Shown: piece after piece, positions 1 through 10,869 of the stretch
Layout of the letters: each line of letters begins with the position of its first letter
Numbering within the stretch: position 1 is the first letter of the stretch
NCBI GenBank assembly: GCA_019633425.1
Contig: WSUB01000047.1
Coordinates: forward strand, 62,001-126,000
Direction: 5' to 3'
Length of the DNA: 64,000 nt
DNA from: Tulasnella sp. 424
Lineage: Eukaryota > Basidiomycota > Agaricomycetes > Cantharellales > Tulasnellaceae
Position numbers and translations under genes: made by a program
The notes under the pieces: generated by a model
The model's database searches: none
The model's input: the letters and a program-made list of their open reading frames with translations, nothing else
Told to the model about the DNA's origin: nothing

Positions 1-390
1 CGTTATAAATTTCAAGGTGTGATGACGCACGAACTCTGCCCCGTATCTCCTGTGTCTACAGACTCCGACGTTGTTGATCATCTTTCTGCACTCGTGGGTT
101 GGGACACCGGGGGAAGACAAGGAGATCGTTGTGGAACCCTACGAACAGGAAAGGTTGTGTGTTATGGCAATCTGGACTCAGTGACGTAGGCTCAGGAACG
201 AAGGTTCCTCCTCTCAGCGAATGGCACCTCGCCCCACCGTTCCTATCAACGCTCGCGCCGAAACTCTGGGTCTTATCCCATTTTCGGTGAACAGACGATT
301 CAGAGGGCATAGTAATAAATACGTTACAACAGCCATCTGTTGCGAAAGTCGTCCAGTCTGTGCCCTAGCAGTCCCCGACTCAGTCGTAGA
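1..390. repeat. dispersed diverged repeat, copy 1
   Basis: This stretch aligns in the same orientation with 7040-7440. Shared blocks include the context CTGCACTCGTG, the GTGGAACCCT block, CCTCTCAGCGAAT followed by a CTCGCCCCAC block, and TATCCCA.TTTCGGTGA. The copies have diverged by substitutions and small indels and neither keeps a convincing long reading frame. No transposase, terminal repeat or target-site duplication was seen, so the nature of the element is unknown. Confidence 0.6.
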
Positions 391-1781
391 AGGTCGTAGA
401 TAGATAGATAGACAGGGTTCTGTCGGTCAAAATGGCACATCGTTCCTGATACCAGGCACCTTGTCCCACGTACGCTTACGAAAGCCTCCACTCGCCTCAC
501 ACAGTCTCCCGTCACGGTTGGACTTGCTCCCTGAGCCAGAACATATGTACATACCTTGCGATCTTGCGATCTTGCTTTTGTCAACTAACATCACTCCTTA
601 AACGCTTATCAGACTCTCTCGGACTGAATACACTGCGTATACACAGGAGCTGAGTCTACGACAACGATATTCGCCACTATCCTCTGTCGAATCTAAAATG
701 AGAAACCATATCCAGCAGACAGGAAATTTTATCAACCGCGAGAAGCCCGAACGTAAAGTTCCAGCGGATGTGATCGGTGTCCTTGGGGTGCAACTTGAAG
801 TGATTTTCCCCAACAATAGATCTACTCCCCGAAGCCAGCCCGGAATGCCCATGGCCAAGAAGCCTTTGTCCTCGCAAAGTTGTGGTCTATGAAATTGAAG
901 CTGAGTCTGAGCGGGTTCCCGACTTCGTCACTGAACTCCCATCCATATATGTTCCCCAGAGAGGCACTATTTATCAAAGGCGTTCAATTTCGACATCTTG
1001 TAGAGCAATGAATTCCGCGGTTGACGGTGGCACCAAATTCTGCGATCCGCAGTCGGGGGTTTCTGAGTTGATGGTGAAGCTCAGACGCTTGAGAAGGTGA
1101 GTATGAATATTTTATTTTCGTTACAGATAGCCTAAATGATAATCAACGTTCCACAAGCGGACCATTTCGACGTGAGTCCAAAGTGCAGGAGGGTGGTTGG
1201 CAACGGCTAAAGGATATCAAAGTAACATATGTAAGGCTGGACTGAAAGGACCCTATCTTTATTTCGAGCTGACCTTAACTGTAGGGCGTTATGGGATCAC
1301 TCGAGCAACATCCGTCTGGAAGTAATTCATTCCGTGCTTAGTCCTCTTTCGCAATGCCCGCATGTAGTCAAGCGTCGCGGAGTGCCTTTCCGTCAAGACC
1401 GTTTGTGGATAAAATCACTTTCTCAACTCCAGAGCTCTGTAAATACATGGGTTTGAACTCGCCGCTGATAGCGTAAGCATCTCGAAACTGAGGTTACGAA
1501 TTTAAACACAACGCAAAGACCTAAGAGTCTCCAAGCGTTACCCCAAACCCTGGTGCTAGTTATTCAAGGTCGCCCTCGAACACTGAGGAAAATCAAGAGA
1601 TTATTCGCTGGACCGGTAGGATGGGCAAAAAAAAACCATTCCCTATATCAATGCGACGACTACATGACGCGAAATCGTGACTTGATATAAATCCAACATC
1701 TATGCTTCACACGTTTGAGAAAACGAAACCCTCCGTCCACATCCTTCTTCACTGCACAGCTTTGCTTGATCTCCGAACACT
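391..1781. other. no confident gene; possible gene relic at 800-1100
   Basis: Between about 800 and 1100 on the plus strand one frame stays open for about 100 codons and ends next to a GTGAGT donor-like site at 1097. Another frame over the same bases also looks protein-like. No start codon, domain or homolog was recognised. The rest holds nothing I can support apart from the promoter region of the kinase gene that starts at 1782. Confidence 0.3.
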
Positions 1782-4313
1782 ATGTCCGAAAATGCATCCT
1801 ACGATTACGAGGCTTTACAAAAAGCCCTGGTGCGTCCGAGGCCTAATCCACTAATAGGATGATACACATCTGATCATCGTACTACGACCGCAAGGCGTCT
1901 GCCCTGACCTCACTCGAGCCTCTACGAATCAGTCGTGACCGTCTTACAGTACTCCCAGGCCGACGATTCTCTGGAGGATACGGGGTTGTTGTCAAGGCCA
2001 ATTTGAAAGGGCAAGGCTCGCAGCTGAGCACCCGGACCGTTGCCATCAAAAAACTTCGAATGGCGGAAGACGACGACCTTCGTACTACCATTGTAAGAGC
2101 AAATCTGTATTGTCAGACAGAGCGCTCACGAAGGAAATGTCACAAATTAATAGCGGCTAGTAAGGGAAATGAAATTATGGGCCGAGTTGAAACACCCGAA
2201 TATTGTACCTTTTATTGGCTTCCATATCGGCGAAGAAGTAGCATGGTTGATCTCTGACTGGGCACCAAATGGAAATGTCCAGGACTTTCTAACTGAAAGG
2301 AAAGTCGACTCCGCTACTCGCTTGGGAATAGTGAGGCATTTCTTCGGTCACCGGGCCTTAGCTCTGGACTCACCTTGATTTCCCAGGTCGTGGATGTAGC
2401 TAGTGGTCTTGTATATCTTCACGGGCTCGATCCTCCAATCTGTCATGGCGACCTCAAACCGGTGAGTGTCAGCGTCTTTACCCGCAGGCGCTTGCCTATA
2501 GTAAACTCCTTCAGGGTAACATCCTCATCAATCACGAAATCCGTGGGATGCTTGCGGACTTCGGTCTCTCGAGAGCTCTCCAAGCAAACTCGACTGGTTT
2601 AACGACCTCGAAAACCATCAAGGGATCCTTACGATATATGAGTCCCGAGTTACTCATGCAAGATGCGTCCCATACGCTTGCTAGTGATGTCTGGGCCTTC
2701 GGATGCGTGGCATTAGAGGTGGAGTACTTGTTGTGTGCGGTCGTTCATGAGGACGCTGAACTCACAGTGTTGGACGTTTGAACAACCTTAGACCATTACC
2801 TCGACCCCACCTTTTGACGAATATCAGGGTGAACCCCAAATTCTTCTTCAACTAGTCCAGGGGACTCCTCCAGCGCTCCTCCGCGACCAGTCGGCGAATG
2901 ATGTGGATCCTGAATTGCAGAAGCTTCTAAATCGGTGTTGGAATATGTCACCTGAGAATAGACCGGCGATGGAGGAGTGCTTAATAGCATTCCGACAGCC
3001 GCGCGACTTTGAGCTAGTCACAGGAGAAGGGTGGTCAGCACATTTCGATGCCAAAGTCTTCCCTGAATTCGACTTGGAGTGCTTGCAGACGAACGTGTAG
3101 GTAGTTTCGTATCCCGCACGGCCATGATGAGTGCTGACTTACGTAATCACAATAGTACCCACGGCTGGATAAATCTCGTACTTGACGGAGAACGCTACCT
3201 ATTTCAGGACTCTCTGAATATCCTCCACACTGTGGATGTTAGGACGAATACTGAAGTTTTGTCAACAACCTTGTTTCTAGTCGAACTCTAACCCGGTTTA
3301 CTAATCAGTGATTTTGGCAGTGCGACGACGGAGCCATGCATCACTTTCTCATTTGAACTCCAATACCGTTATTTTACGCTCCACCAGAGCCGAGATTTCA
3401 TAGTATGCTGATAACCTGGGGTCGCATTTCATCGGTTACTCATGTGTTTATAACAGGTTTGGGATTTTGCATCAAACCGCATTATATCTCGTGTTCCCAT
3501 CCCACCCCACATTACCTCCCCAGATAATCGAGGACGGGGGACAAAGTCCTGCATTTCTGGTGACGGCCACATTCTTATAGTTGCCGACAACGCTAAGAGC
3601 ACCCTCTATATATGGAATATATTGTCGGGAAGCCTTCGCAGCTTACCACTGGCGGTGCGTGAAACTGGGACGAGACAACCCGAAACGTCTTTCGACGGGA
3701 GATACGCTGGGCTTTCCGAAGTTGGGCGTGGGGTCGAGATCTACAACACCCAAACCTTGCAGTTTGTAACGGATTTACAGGTGGACTACTTGCGTGACAA
3801 TCTCGTGATGTGGACCACGCATGGCAATAAGGTTGTGGTCGGTACGAACGAGTGGGTGAAGGTCTGGGACATGGACGCATATGAAGAGCGATCGAAGGAG
3901 ACCTTTTCAAGTCAATTCAAGGCGTCCCCAGCTACTTCTGAGGGGGATGCCCCGTGTTGCATGACCTTTTCCCATCCGGTAAGCCAATCAGCCTGAATAA
4001 ATTCTAATGCTGACACGGAATGACTAGGAACAAGTAACCGAAATCCATATATCCAGAGATGATGCCCTACTGGTGACAATCTGTGGAGGGAAGCGCGTCA
4101 CTGTCTGGGACATTTATCTCGGAACCTATCACCTCGTTATCAACCTAACGCAGTCCAATTGTGAGTACAATGTCTCGTTAGATCCTGCGCCTAATGTTTG
4201 CACTGACGAGTCTTCTACAAGTCCGCGCAATTTATGTATCGCCTATACCATCAGAGGAACAAGAACGCTATGCTCTGATGCTGAGGTTCGGCAAAAACAT
4301 ATGTACGTTTTGA
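1782..4313 (+). CDS. protein kinase joined to a WD40-like beta-propeller
   Basis: The start at 1782 opens a short exon that splices into a complete kinase domain. Visible are a glycine loop (RRFSGGYGVVVKA, near 1960), VAIKKLR (near 2040), a helix-C Glu in EMKLW, the catalytic loop HGDLKP continuing after an intron into GNILI, DFG in LADFGLSRAL, SPE in the activation segment, and DVWAFG. The HGD variant and the order of motifs fit the TKL-like kinases expanded in mushrooms. After the kinase (about 3090), a donor at 3097 and an acceptor at 3155 join it in frame to a segment beginning THGWINLVLDG. That segment runs into repeats ending in W-D or W-N (VWDF, IWNI, KVWDMD, TVWDIY) typical of WD40 blades, and stops at 4311-4313. 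The kinase splice near 2080-2160 and the weak donor near 3263 are uncertain. The fusion is inferred from splice phase; two adjacent genes is the alternative. Confidence 0.72.
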
Positions 4314-4563
4314 TCTCGGGAGAGCGTCCGACGGTTTCTCAGCTGCAATTTAAATCCAGGGCGCACAGAACTGACGAGGAAGAAAGCGAACGCCGCGGAG
4401 GTGATCGAAGATTCCAGAACGGAATCTCCTGATCCTTAGTATCGTGGAGATTTGCTCGAGGATATTCTGGTGTCAGGTGCCTTATTTTGAACCTTAAATC
4501 CTATGTACACGTTCCCAAAATTCTTAAAACTACATGCTGTTCTCCGTTACGGAACTGATTTTT

Positions 4564-6811
4564 CTACGACGTTCGCTGCAACCTTCGCTTCTCCTTCTCC
4601 TCTTCCTCGTACACGAGATCGGCGTCGCGCATCTTGACTTCAGGCAGAAGTAAAGTGAAACCTGCGCCTGCGATGGAGCAGGCGAAGAAGACTAGAGGAT
4701 AGAGTGATGGGTTAGTAACATGTCCGGAGAGGGAGAGGAAGAGGGACGCACTCCAGAGGATAGCCGGGGTACCAATTTTCTTTGACAGGGTATTGAACAC
4801 TAAAGCGGAGATGATGGCCCCAGCTTTACCGCAAGCTGCTGACATTCCGTGTGCAAAGGCCTTGAAGCGTGTCGGGAAGACTTCGGCTGGATAGATATAG
4901 GTTGTTCTGAGTGTCGGAAGGAGAAAGAAAAACGTCAACGAAAGTGGATTTGAGTACATGACGAGAAAGAACGCACGAGTTGGCACCAAAGTTGAAGAAG
5001 AATTGAAGAAGAGCGAAGCAGACAATAAACGCCGGCTTGCTGAGGTTATGGAACCTTCCAGCGAGGATAGCCACTGCAAACACCAGGGTCAATATTGGCT
5101 AATCCATCCGAGAGTAATGTTTCCGCCCACGCACGGAAGAAGGCCTCCATCAAGAAACCCATCAACTGAATCTTCTTCCTTCCCACCCTCTCCACCGTCA
5201 AAATCGTCGCGTAATAACCAGGAACGAATCCCAGGGCGGTGATAATGATGTTGCCCACGGCCAACCGGTAAAGCTTCTCCCAAGCGGTCGACCCCGTATG
5301 CCCATCGAATCCGATTTGTTGCAGCACGACGTTTTGGTTCAAATTGATTCCATAAAAGGCGATATCGAGGAGGAACCAGCACATGCATGTGCCCAGTAGG
5401 ATCTTGAAGTGACGCCATTCAGAGAAGTAAGCGACGAATTCGCGGATTTGGCGAGTTTTGTTTTCTGGGGGTGGGGCGGAGATGGAGGCCGAGTCGGAAG
5501 TTTTGATATCGGAGGAAGAAGCGGATGCGGTGGGCTCTTGAGGTTGTTCGGGAACGGAGACAATGGCTTCGTTCTTTTTCTTGAGTTCGTCGATGTCGTA
5601 CTCTTCGTCTGCGAGACGACGAGCTTGTTGTTGGGATTTCTTGTAGCGAGCGGCTTCGGGTAAGGTGAGACGTTGGTAGAGAGTGCCGAAGGCTGGGATG
5701 AGGGAGACGCCAACGACGATGCGCCAGACTAATTAGGAAGACATGCTTTGATGTCAGTAGTGAGCAGAGAGTAAAACAGAAGGTACGTACCTCCGTCGAC
5801 CTTGGAGACCTTGCCTTCCACTTCCATCACATGCCGGTAGCACATCAACACGATGATGAAGACCAAACTGGCACCGAAGCTACCCCACCCTTGGTTGCTG
5901 AAGATATATGCAAGCATGGTGCCCCGCTTGCGAAGGTTGGCACGGTCGGAGGTGATGGTGGCCGACATTGGATAGTCTCCACCGACGCCGACACCGAGAA
6001 GGATTCGGAACATTGCGAGGTAGATGAGGGCTCCCTCTGGTGAGAGGGAGCCGGTGGGGGTCGTGAGAGTGAGGATGGTGGCGATGATGATGAGCATGAG
6101 CTCCTTGCCGTCTGTAAATGAAGCGGGGGGACATGGTGAGTGAACGTGTAGGGATGGGCCGGGTGGGAGGAGACGTACAAACGGCTTTTCGACCGAGAGC
6201 ATCGGCAGCATAACCAAAGGCGAATTGACCGATGACCGAACCGATGTTGGCCCCGGCTTTTACGAATCCTTCGAGGTGTGGTGGGAGTGAATGGCCGCCG
6301 TACAGACGGTATTGCAGCATAGTAGTGACGGGCTGGGGAAAGGGGGACGGGCGATATACCTAATTTAGCTAAATGGACTCGTAGGAGAGGAATGTTACTC
6401 ACGTTGATGACGAATAGATCGTAGGCTAACGAAAGAGGGATAGCGTGAGGCGTCGGACCTGATGTGGACGGGGTGAGAAAGGAACATGAGGCGTACCATC
6501 GAGGAAGAACCCGACCTGTAATCAGCCAATGAGAGGAGAGAATCAAAGTTAGCACACGACCATTGAGAGGGGGAGGGAATGTAATTGGTGGAGAAGAATC
6601 ACGCAATCATTTCCCCGCATGTGCAGGGCACATCCGGTCACATGACCAACAGTTTTGCTTTGAAGGGACAGGAACGAGTACTCACCCCAGCGATGCCCAG
6701 CAGCTTCACTTCGGTAAGCGATAGCAGGAATGGCGGCCGGCTGTCATCGTCTATGTCGAGCTCCTCAAGGGCAGCTCTTTGCGTCGGTTTCTCGGGGGTA
6801 GGAGAAGACAT
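4564..6811 (-). CDS. PHO84: high-affinity inorganic phosphate transporter (PHO84-like MFS)
   Basis: A proton-phosphate symporter of the major facilitator superfamily, expected in the plasma membrane. The start at 6811 gives a short hydrophilic N-terminus. After an intron it reads VGFFLDGYDLFVIN, then ANIGSVIGQFAFGYAADALG (loop 2-3), GVGVGGDYPMSAT (the family signature), a long hydrophilic central loop, and C-terminal helices with TTYIYPAEVFPTRFKAF, then VFNTLSKKIG and LLPEVK. These are hallmarks of the fungal PHO84 group. At least six short introns break the gene, for example the donor near 6684 and acceptor near 6517. About 12 membrane segments are recognisable. The neighbours are unrelated. 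All conserved motifs looked for are present, so it should be functional. Confidence 0.93.
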
Positions 6812-7541
6812 CGTGTTCCGGGTGGGTGATGGATAGTCGTTAGGAAATCGTGATAGAGGACGCGTTAGACAGAAAGGGCTCGAGCTACCAAGTGAAAGAA
6901 AGGGCTCGAGAGGATTGAGAGGGGAGAGGAAGGGGGAGAACGAGGTTGATTTACCTGGCACACGACCATTTTTTTCGTTGGCGTTCTTTTAAGCCATTGG
7001 CTGAGAGGATGGCGTTGGAGTCCGTCAGCTCCGTCCCAAAGTTCGTTTGCACCTCCGAAATTCGGATCTGCTCCGTATCCGGTGTCTCTGGAGACTCCTA
7101 TGCTGGCATCCTCCTGCACTCGTGAGCTGGGACATCGATGAGAGAAGGCGAGAGGTGGATGTGGAACCCTGCGAACGGACCGTTTTGGGGCAGGTCGTAT
7201 GTAAGCAGCCTCGACTCGGTTAACCTTTTCCGAGACCCCCACATGCTTTTGAACGAACGTTCGTCCCCTCTCAGCGAATAGCAGCTCGCCCCACTGTCCC
7301 GTCAACAACGCTCCCCTCAAGCACTAGCTATTATCCCACTTTCGGTGATCAAAGAAATAAGAGTGTAGCCATATGGAGTGCGTTACAAAGTTCGTCAGCC
7401 GCGATAGTTGTCCAGTCCGTCGCATGGGTAGTCCAAACCGAAATACCGAGCGCGTTGGAACTCGTCACGACCTGCATCGAGAACGCGTGCGTCCCTTCAC
7501 AACAAGAGTTTAAGCTAGTCAACTGAGAGCAGTCAACAACC
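6812..7541. repeat. intergenic region holding copy 2 of the dispersed repeat (about 7040-7440)
   Basis: The part from about 7040 to 7440 is a diverged copy of the segment at 1-390 in the same orientation. It lies upstream of the PHO84-like gene and downstream of the first small membrane-protein gene. A minus-strand frame at 6865-7320 is open but resembles no protein, and its counterpart in copy 1 is not preserved. The 230 bp next to 6811 probably hold the transporter promoter. Confidence 0.55.
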
Positions 7542-8219
7542 TCAGAACAACTTGAACGGTGCCTTCTCATCGTCCCGTCTCCCGTTTTCCTTCTCCAAGG
7601 TCAAGTCTGCGACCCCTGAGACTTCCCCATCTGGTGCTGCTGCCACCACAGTTCCTTCTTTCCAGGCATCCTTTTCTCGCCTCATCATCACCAGTTCAGG
7701 TTTCTTCACGGTCGTCGCGGGTGCCAAGGTTGGGACAGCTACGCCTGAATCGTGAAGCGGAGCCTTGGCCCCGCTGCCAAGTTCGGGCATGGACGGAGAC
7801 CTCTTCGGTATTGGTACCTTCCGTTTGAAGAACGGCTTGCCATGCGTGTCAAACTCCACATTCTTCTTCAGTTCTTCCTGGTTCGCTTGCTTCTGCGAAC
7901 GAGCTAGCCTCCGGTTTTTGATTTTCTGATGCACTGAGCAAAGCAAGACGAAGACGATCCATCCCCCAAACACTGACAAAGCACGCCGCATTATTCTTAG
8001 CTCGGGCCGTACCTCGGGCGGTAAGCATCGCGCTACGGCTGGTCTGCACTTACCTGCTCCGAAAATAATTCCCTGCTTCTTTGTCATGGTCTTCTTAGGC
8101 CTCTTAGTGTAAACTCTGGCTTGAAGAGTCGTTTCTGGGTAAGCGCTGCCGAGAGGAAGGGCATCGACGGTCGTCAATACCAGAGAAAGCGCGAAAACGA
8201 AGAGGTGGAGAGCCAGCAT
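7542..8219 (-). CDS. small type I membrane protein, LxxRA/WKxGT family, member A
   Basis: Unrecognised family. Two exons (8219-8054, 7972-7542) encode 198 residues. The N-terminus MLALHLFVFALSLVLTTVDA is a clear signal peptide. A short Lys/Arg-rich segment with the family motif LQARV follows. A phase-1 intron falls directly before the single membrane helix (VFGGWIVFVLLC). The tail is charged and ends with DAWKEGTVVAAA and DEKAPFKLF. The start at 8219 was chosen because it begins the signal peptide; the in-frame codon at 8228 is TTG. The nearest relatives in the window are members B and C; the last nine residues, DEKAPFKLF, are identical to C. Topology (signal cleaved, tail in cytosol) is inferred. 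Function unknown. Confidence 0.82.
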   Translation of the reverse strand: MLALHLFVFALSLVLTTVDALPLGSAYPETTLQARVYTKRPKKTMTKKQGIIFGAGKCRPAVARCLPPEVRPELRIMRRALSVFGGWIVFVLLCSVHQKIKNRRLARSQKQANQEELKKNVEFDTHGKPFFKRKVPIPKRSPSMPELGSGAKAPLHDSGVAVPTLAPATTVKKPELVMMRREKDAWKEGTVVAAAPDGEVSGVADLTLEKENGRRDDEKAPFKLF

Positions 8220-8797
8220 TGGGGACAAGGGGGCGTATGTGAGGGAGATCGGTGTCGTTAGCGTTTTGTTTTATTGTTTCTATTGAGGATCGTCAGGGTC
8301 CGCCAATGTCCTTGGCAGGGGGCCTGCCAAGCTACGTAGACGCCCACTTGCGCACCAACTGACGGTATGCTCCTCACAAGTAGATAAACTCCGTTCATTT
8401 TCCATCCTTCGTCCCTTTCAGCCTGCGGCAACAGTTCTCTGAACGCCTACACGAGCCGAGAGTGCCAAATAGTATATAGGTAGAATAACCACCGCACAAG
8501 GCTCAAGCGTACGAGGTCATCCATTAAGAAGTATATATATGCAGTCTAAATTAAAACAGTGGCTTGTGGCTTACGGATCCGACTCGAATGACCGTTAAAC
8601 CCCCATCCAAATTAGCAGGACAACGAGGACACGTTTAGTCGTCACAGCCCCTGTTCACAGCAAGCCCGCCTGACCAATAAGAAAACAAAGCCACGGTCTC
8701 TCTCCAACAGCGCTTTCTCCGCCTCCTTTCCTTCTCTAGAGCGAAATGCGCTACACCCTGGACTTCGCTGTTCTCCGCGCCGCACAACCGCTGTCCC
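8220..8797. other. intergenic: promoter of member A and decayed tail of member B
   Basis: Next to 8219 lies the promoter of member A, without an obvious TATA box. The right end (about 8700-8797) still encodes, in shifted frames, a recognisable remnant of the family tail (EVQGVAHFALEKE), downstream of the premature stop of member B. Nothing else was seen in between. Confidence 0.5.
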
Positions 8798-9353
8798 TTA
8801 TTTCCATGCATCCTTCTCCCATCTCGCGGCCACCGGCTCGGGTTTTTTCACGGTACTTGCGGGCGTCAGACATGGGGCGACCACACTCGAATCATACATC
8901 GTTGATCCTCCAGGCTGCTCTCTGGCATTCGGAGCGCGGCGGCTGCTGTCAAGGTCGGATGTAAAAGCCTTCCTCGACCAAGTCCTCCTTCCGACGAACG
9001 GCCTGCGATTCCGGTCAACCTCCTCCTCCTTCACCTCCCGACTTGCCTTCTTCTGCAGACAAGCGGGCCTCCGGAATCTGATGGTCAGACACATCGAGCA
9101 AATCAAGACGCAGACGCAGAATCCTCCAAACACTGACAAGGCGCGTGCTTAGCTCAGCGGTTAAAGCGTTACGAACTGAGCCGCACTTACCTGCACCGAA
9201 TATAATCGCTTGCATCCTTGTCAGAGTCTTAGGGCACCCACGGTAAGCTCGAGTTTGAAGATCCGTTTCCGAGTCAACGTCGCCAAGTGGGAGAGCATCG
9301 ACCACCGTCAATACTAGTGAGAGCGCCAAAGCGAGTAGATCGAGAGACAGCAT
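8798..9353 (-). CDS. small type I membrane protein, family member B, C-terminally truncated
   Basis: Two exons (9353-9191, 9132-8798) encode 165 residues. A signal peptide (MLSLDLLALALSLVLTVVDA) is followed by the motif LQTRAY, a phase-1 intron at the same place as in member A, and a membrane helix starting VFGGFCVCVLIC. The tail ends abruptly at DAWK with TAA, exactly where member A continues WKEGTVV. Bases downstream of the stop still resemble the missing tail but contain a frame change, so truncation by a nonsense mutation followed by decay is the simplest reading. It may still be expressed as a shortened protein. Confidence 0.78.
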
Positions 9354-9400
9354 GAGAGGTATGGGGGCGTAGATGAAGTAGAATAGCTGTCATGGTAGCT

Positions 9401-9408
9401 TATATATA
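9401..9408 (-). promoter_or_regulatory. TATA-like box upstream of member B
   Basis: TATATATA lies 48 bp upstream of the ATG at 9353. It is an A/T run in otherwise mixed sequence. Assignment rests on position only. Confidence 0.35.
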
Positions 9409-10049
9409 TTACAGTTTGTCTTGAGGAGCATCGGGGTGTCGAATATTCTTGGGAAACGGCTGGCGGTGGCAAGTTCTCCTTAGAAGTCATACCGCTTGCG
9501 CACAAACTGAGAGCGAGATCACGCCTCACAGGCATAGAGGTAATCTCATATTCCTTTTCTGTTTTTATTAATAACTTATTGCTCCATTTGCATTGTACTC
9601 CATTGAGCGCTCGTTAAGATGTGGATTTCCAGATCGTTGTCTGTGATCTTCCTTCACTTGCACAGCGTCGGCTTTCGGTCTGTTCGTTATACCGTGGACT
9701 TGTCAAGTTGAAGACGCCGAACCACACTCATCAACAAGTTCGAGACGTTGATTACCTTTTCATTTGCTCAAACACGAGACCTTTAACCGACTTCACGCTT
9801 GCGGGTAGCGCGCGCGGAACGTTTTCTTTTGGGTTTCGGATACTGTTCTAGAAGTTCCCTCCCACTTGTTACGGGCGGACAAGCTGGAGCACATCGATCG
9901 TAAGCGATATGCAGGGCGCTTGTGTTGGTGAAATGCTGTTCGGGGGTAGCTTGGCTTGGCATCACGCTTGGGGCGGACCCTGGGTGCCTGACGAGCCGAC
10001 GGGTCCAAAGGGAGGCCCTCGCTCCCGAACATAAAACTCCGCCACATCC
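9409..10049. other. intergenic between members B and C
   Basis: No gene is supported. The segment around 9950-10000 (GCTTGGC followed by GGTGCCTGAC) also occurs at 11746-11780 and, in part, at 12918-12960. It marks the promoter side of member C and of its decayed copies. Confidence 0.5.
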
Positions 10050-10056
10050 TATATAT
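10050..10056 (+). promoter_or_regulatory. TATA-like box upstream of member C
   Basis: TATATAT lies 80 bp upstream of the ATG at 10130 and is followed by a C/T-rich tract (10072-10123), a common arrangement for strong fungal promoters. Confidence 0.45.
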
Positions 10057-10129
10057 CATTTTGTTTCCTCTTTCCGCTCCCCCCCCCCTTTCAACTCGCC
10101 CACACGCCCCTCGTTTTCCTTCGTTCAAT

Positions 10130-10810
10130 ATGCTACCGGAAGTCGCTGCAGGTCTACTTTTGTCTCTCCTTCCAGTCGTTTTGGCGAGTCCGACACCGAC
10201 ACCGTTTGCCACTCCCACAAAGACTATGACAACGCGAGCGTACAAGACTAGCAAAAGCAAGGGGAACACGGTCAAGCTTGGTCGAACGGGGTCAATTATA
10301 GTCGGATCTCGTGCGCCTTCCTGTCCACGCCGAGGACCAGTATCGCATCTAACCTTTCCGTCTCTACCAGTCATCGGCGGCTTTTTCGGGCTTTGTCTGC
10401 TCTGCATCTGTCTAACGGTGCTAAAGCGTTCAATCCTAGAACGACGACAGGCGAAAATGTTGCAGCGAAAGGACAAAATCGAGCACGAACAACCAGACTC
10501 GGAAGCTCAGGCAGAGGCAAACAAGTACCCAGGCCTATTCGAGACACCTCAGCCAAAGTTGGACGGTCAGCCTGCAAATTTGGCTCAGGACGAGGCTGTA
10601 CCACCGTATCAAAATAGAGATGGATTGTCTACTCAGGCCGGGTTCGAGAGTTCGCCGAATACGACCAAGCCGGTTTTCGGGAATGAGGGCTGGAAACAGG
10701 GAACAGTCGTGGCGGCTGCATCCTCCACGCCAGCGGTCGAGTCGAAAGGGCAGCTGGATTCAGATACGGGGAATAGTCACGACGAGAAGGCACCATTTAA
10801 GCTATTTTAA
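10130..10810 (+). CDS. small type I membrane protein, family member C
   Basis: Two exons (10130-10310, 10371-10810) encode 206 residues. The signal peptide (LLLSLLPVVLA) is followed by a Thr/Pro stretch and the motif MTTRAY. Basic residues follow, then a phase-1 intron and the membrane helix IGGFFGLCLLCICLTVL. The long hydrophilic tail contains VPPYQ, GWKQGTVVAAA and the terminal DEKAPFKLF shared with member A. The intron has no in-frame stop, so retention would give a longer protein; splicing is preferred because the intron position matches all other members. The gene runs towards member D, with only 59 bp between the two stop codons. Function unknown. Confidence 0.8.
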   Translation: MLPEVAAGLLLSLLPVVLASPTPTPFATPTKTMTTRAYKTSKSKGNTVKLGRTGSIIVGSRAPSCPRRGPVSHLTFPSLPVIGGFFGLCLLCICLTVLKRSILERRQAKMLQRKDKIEHEQPDSEAQAEANKYPGLFETPQPKLDGQPANLAQDEAVPPYQNRDGLSTQAGFESSPNTTKPVFGNEGWKQGTVVAAASSTPAVESKGQLDSDTGNSHDEKAPFKLF

Positions 10811-10869
10811 TGATATCATCGTGTCATTCAGGGCCATAACGATCTCCCCGCTACTGCCGAAACTATCTC

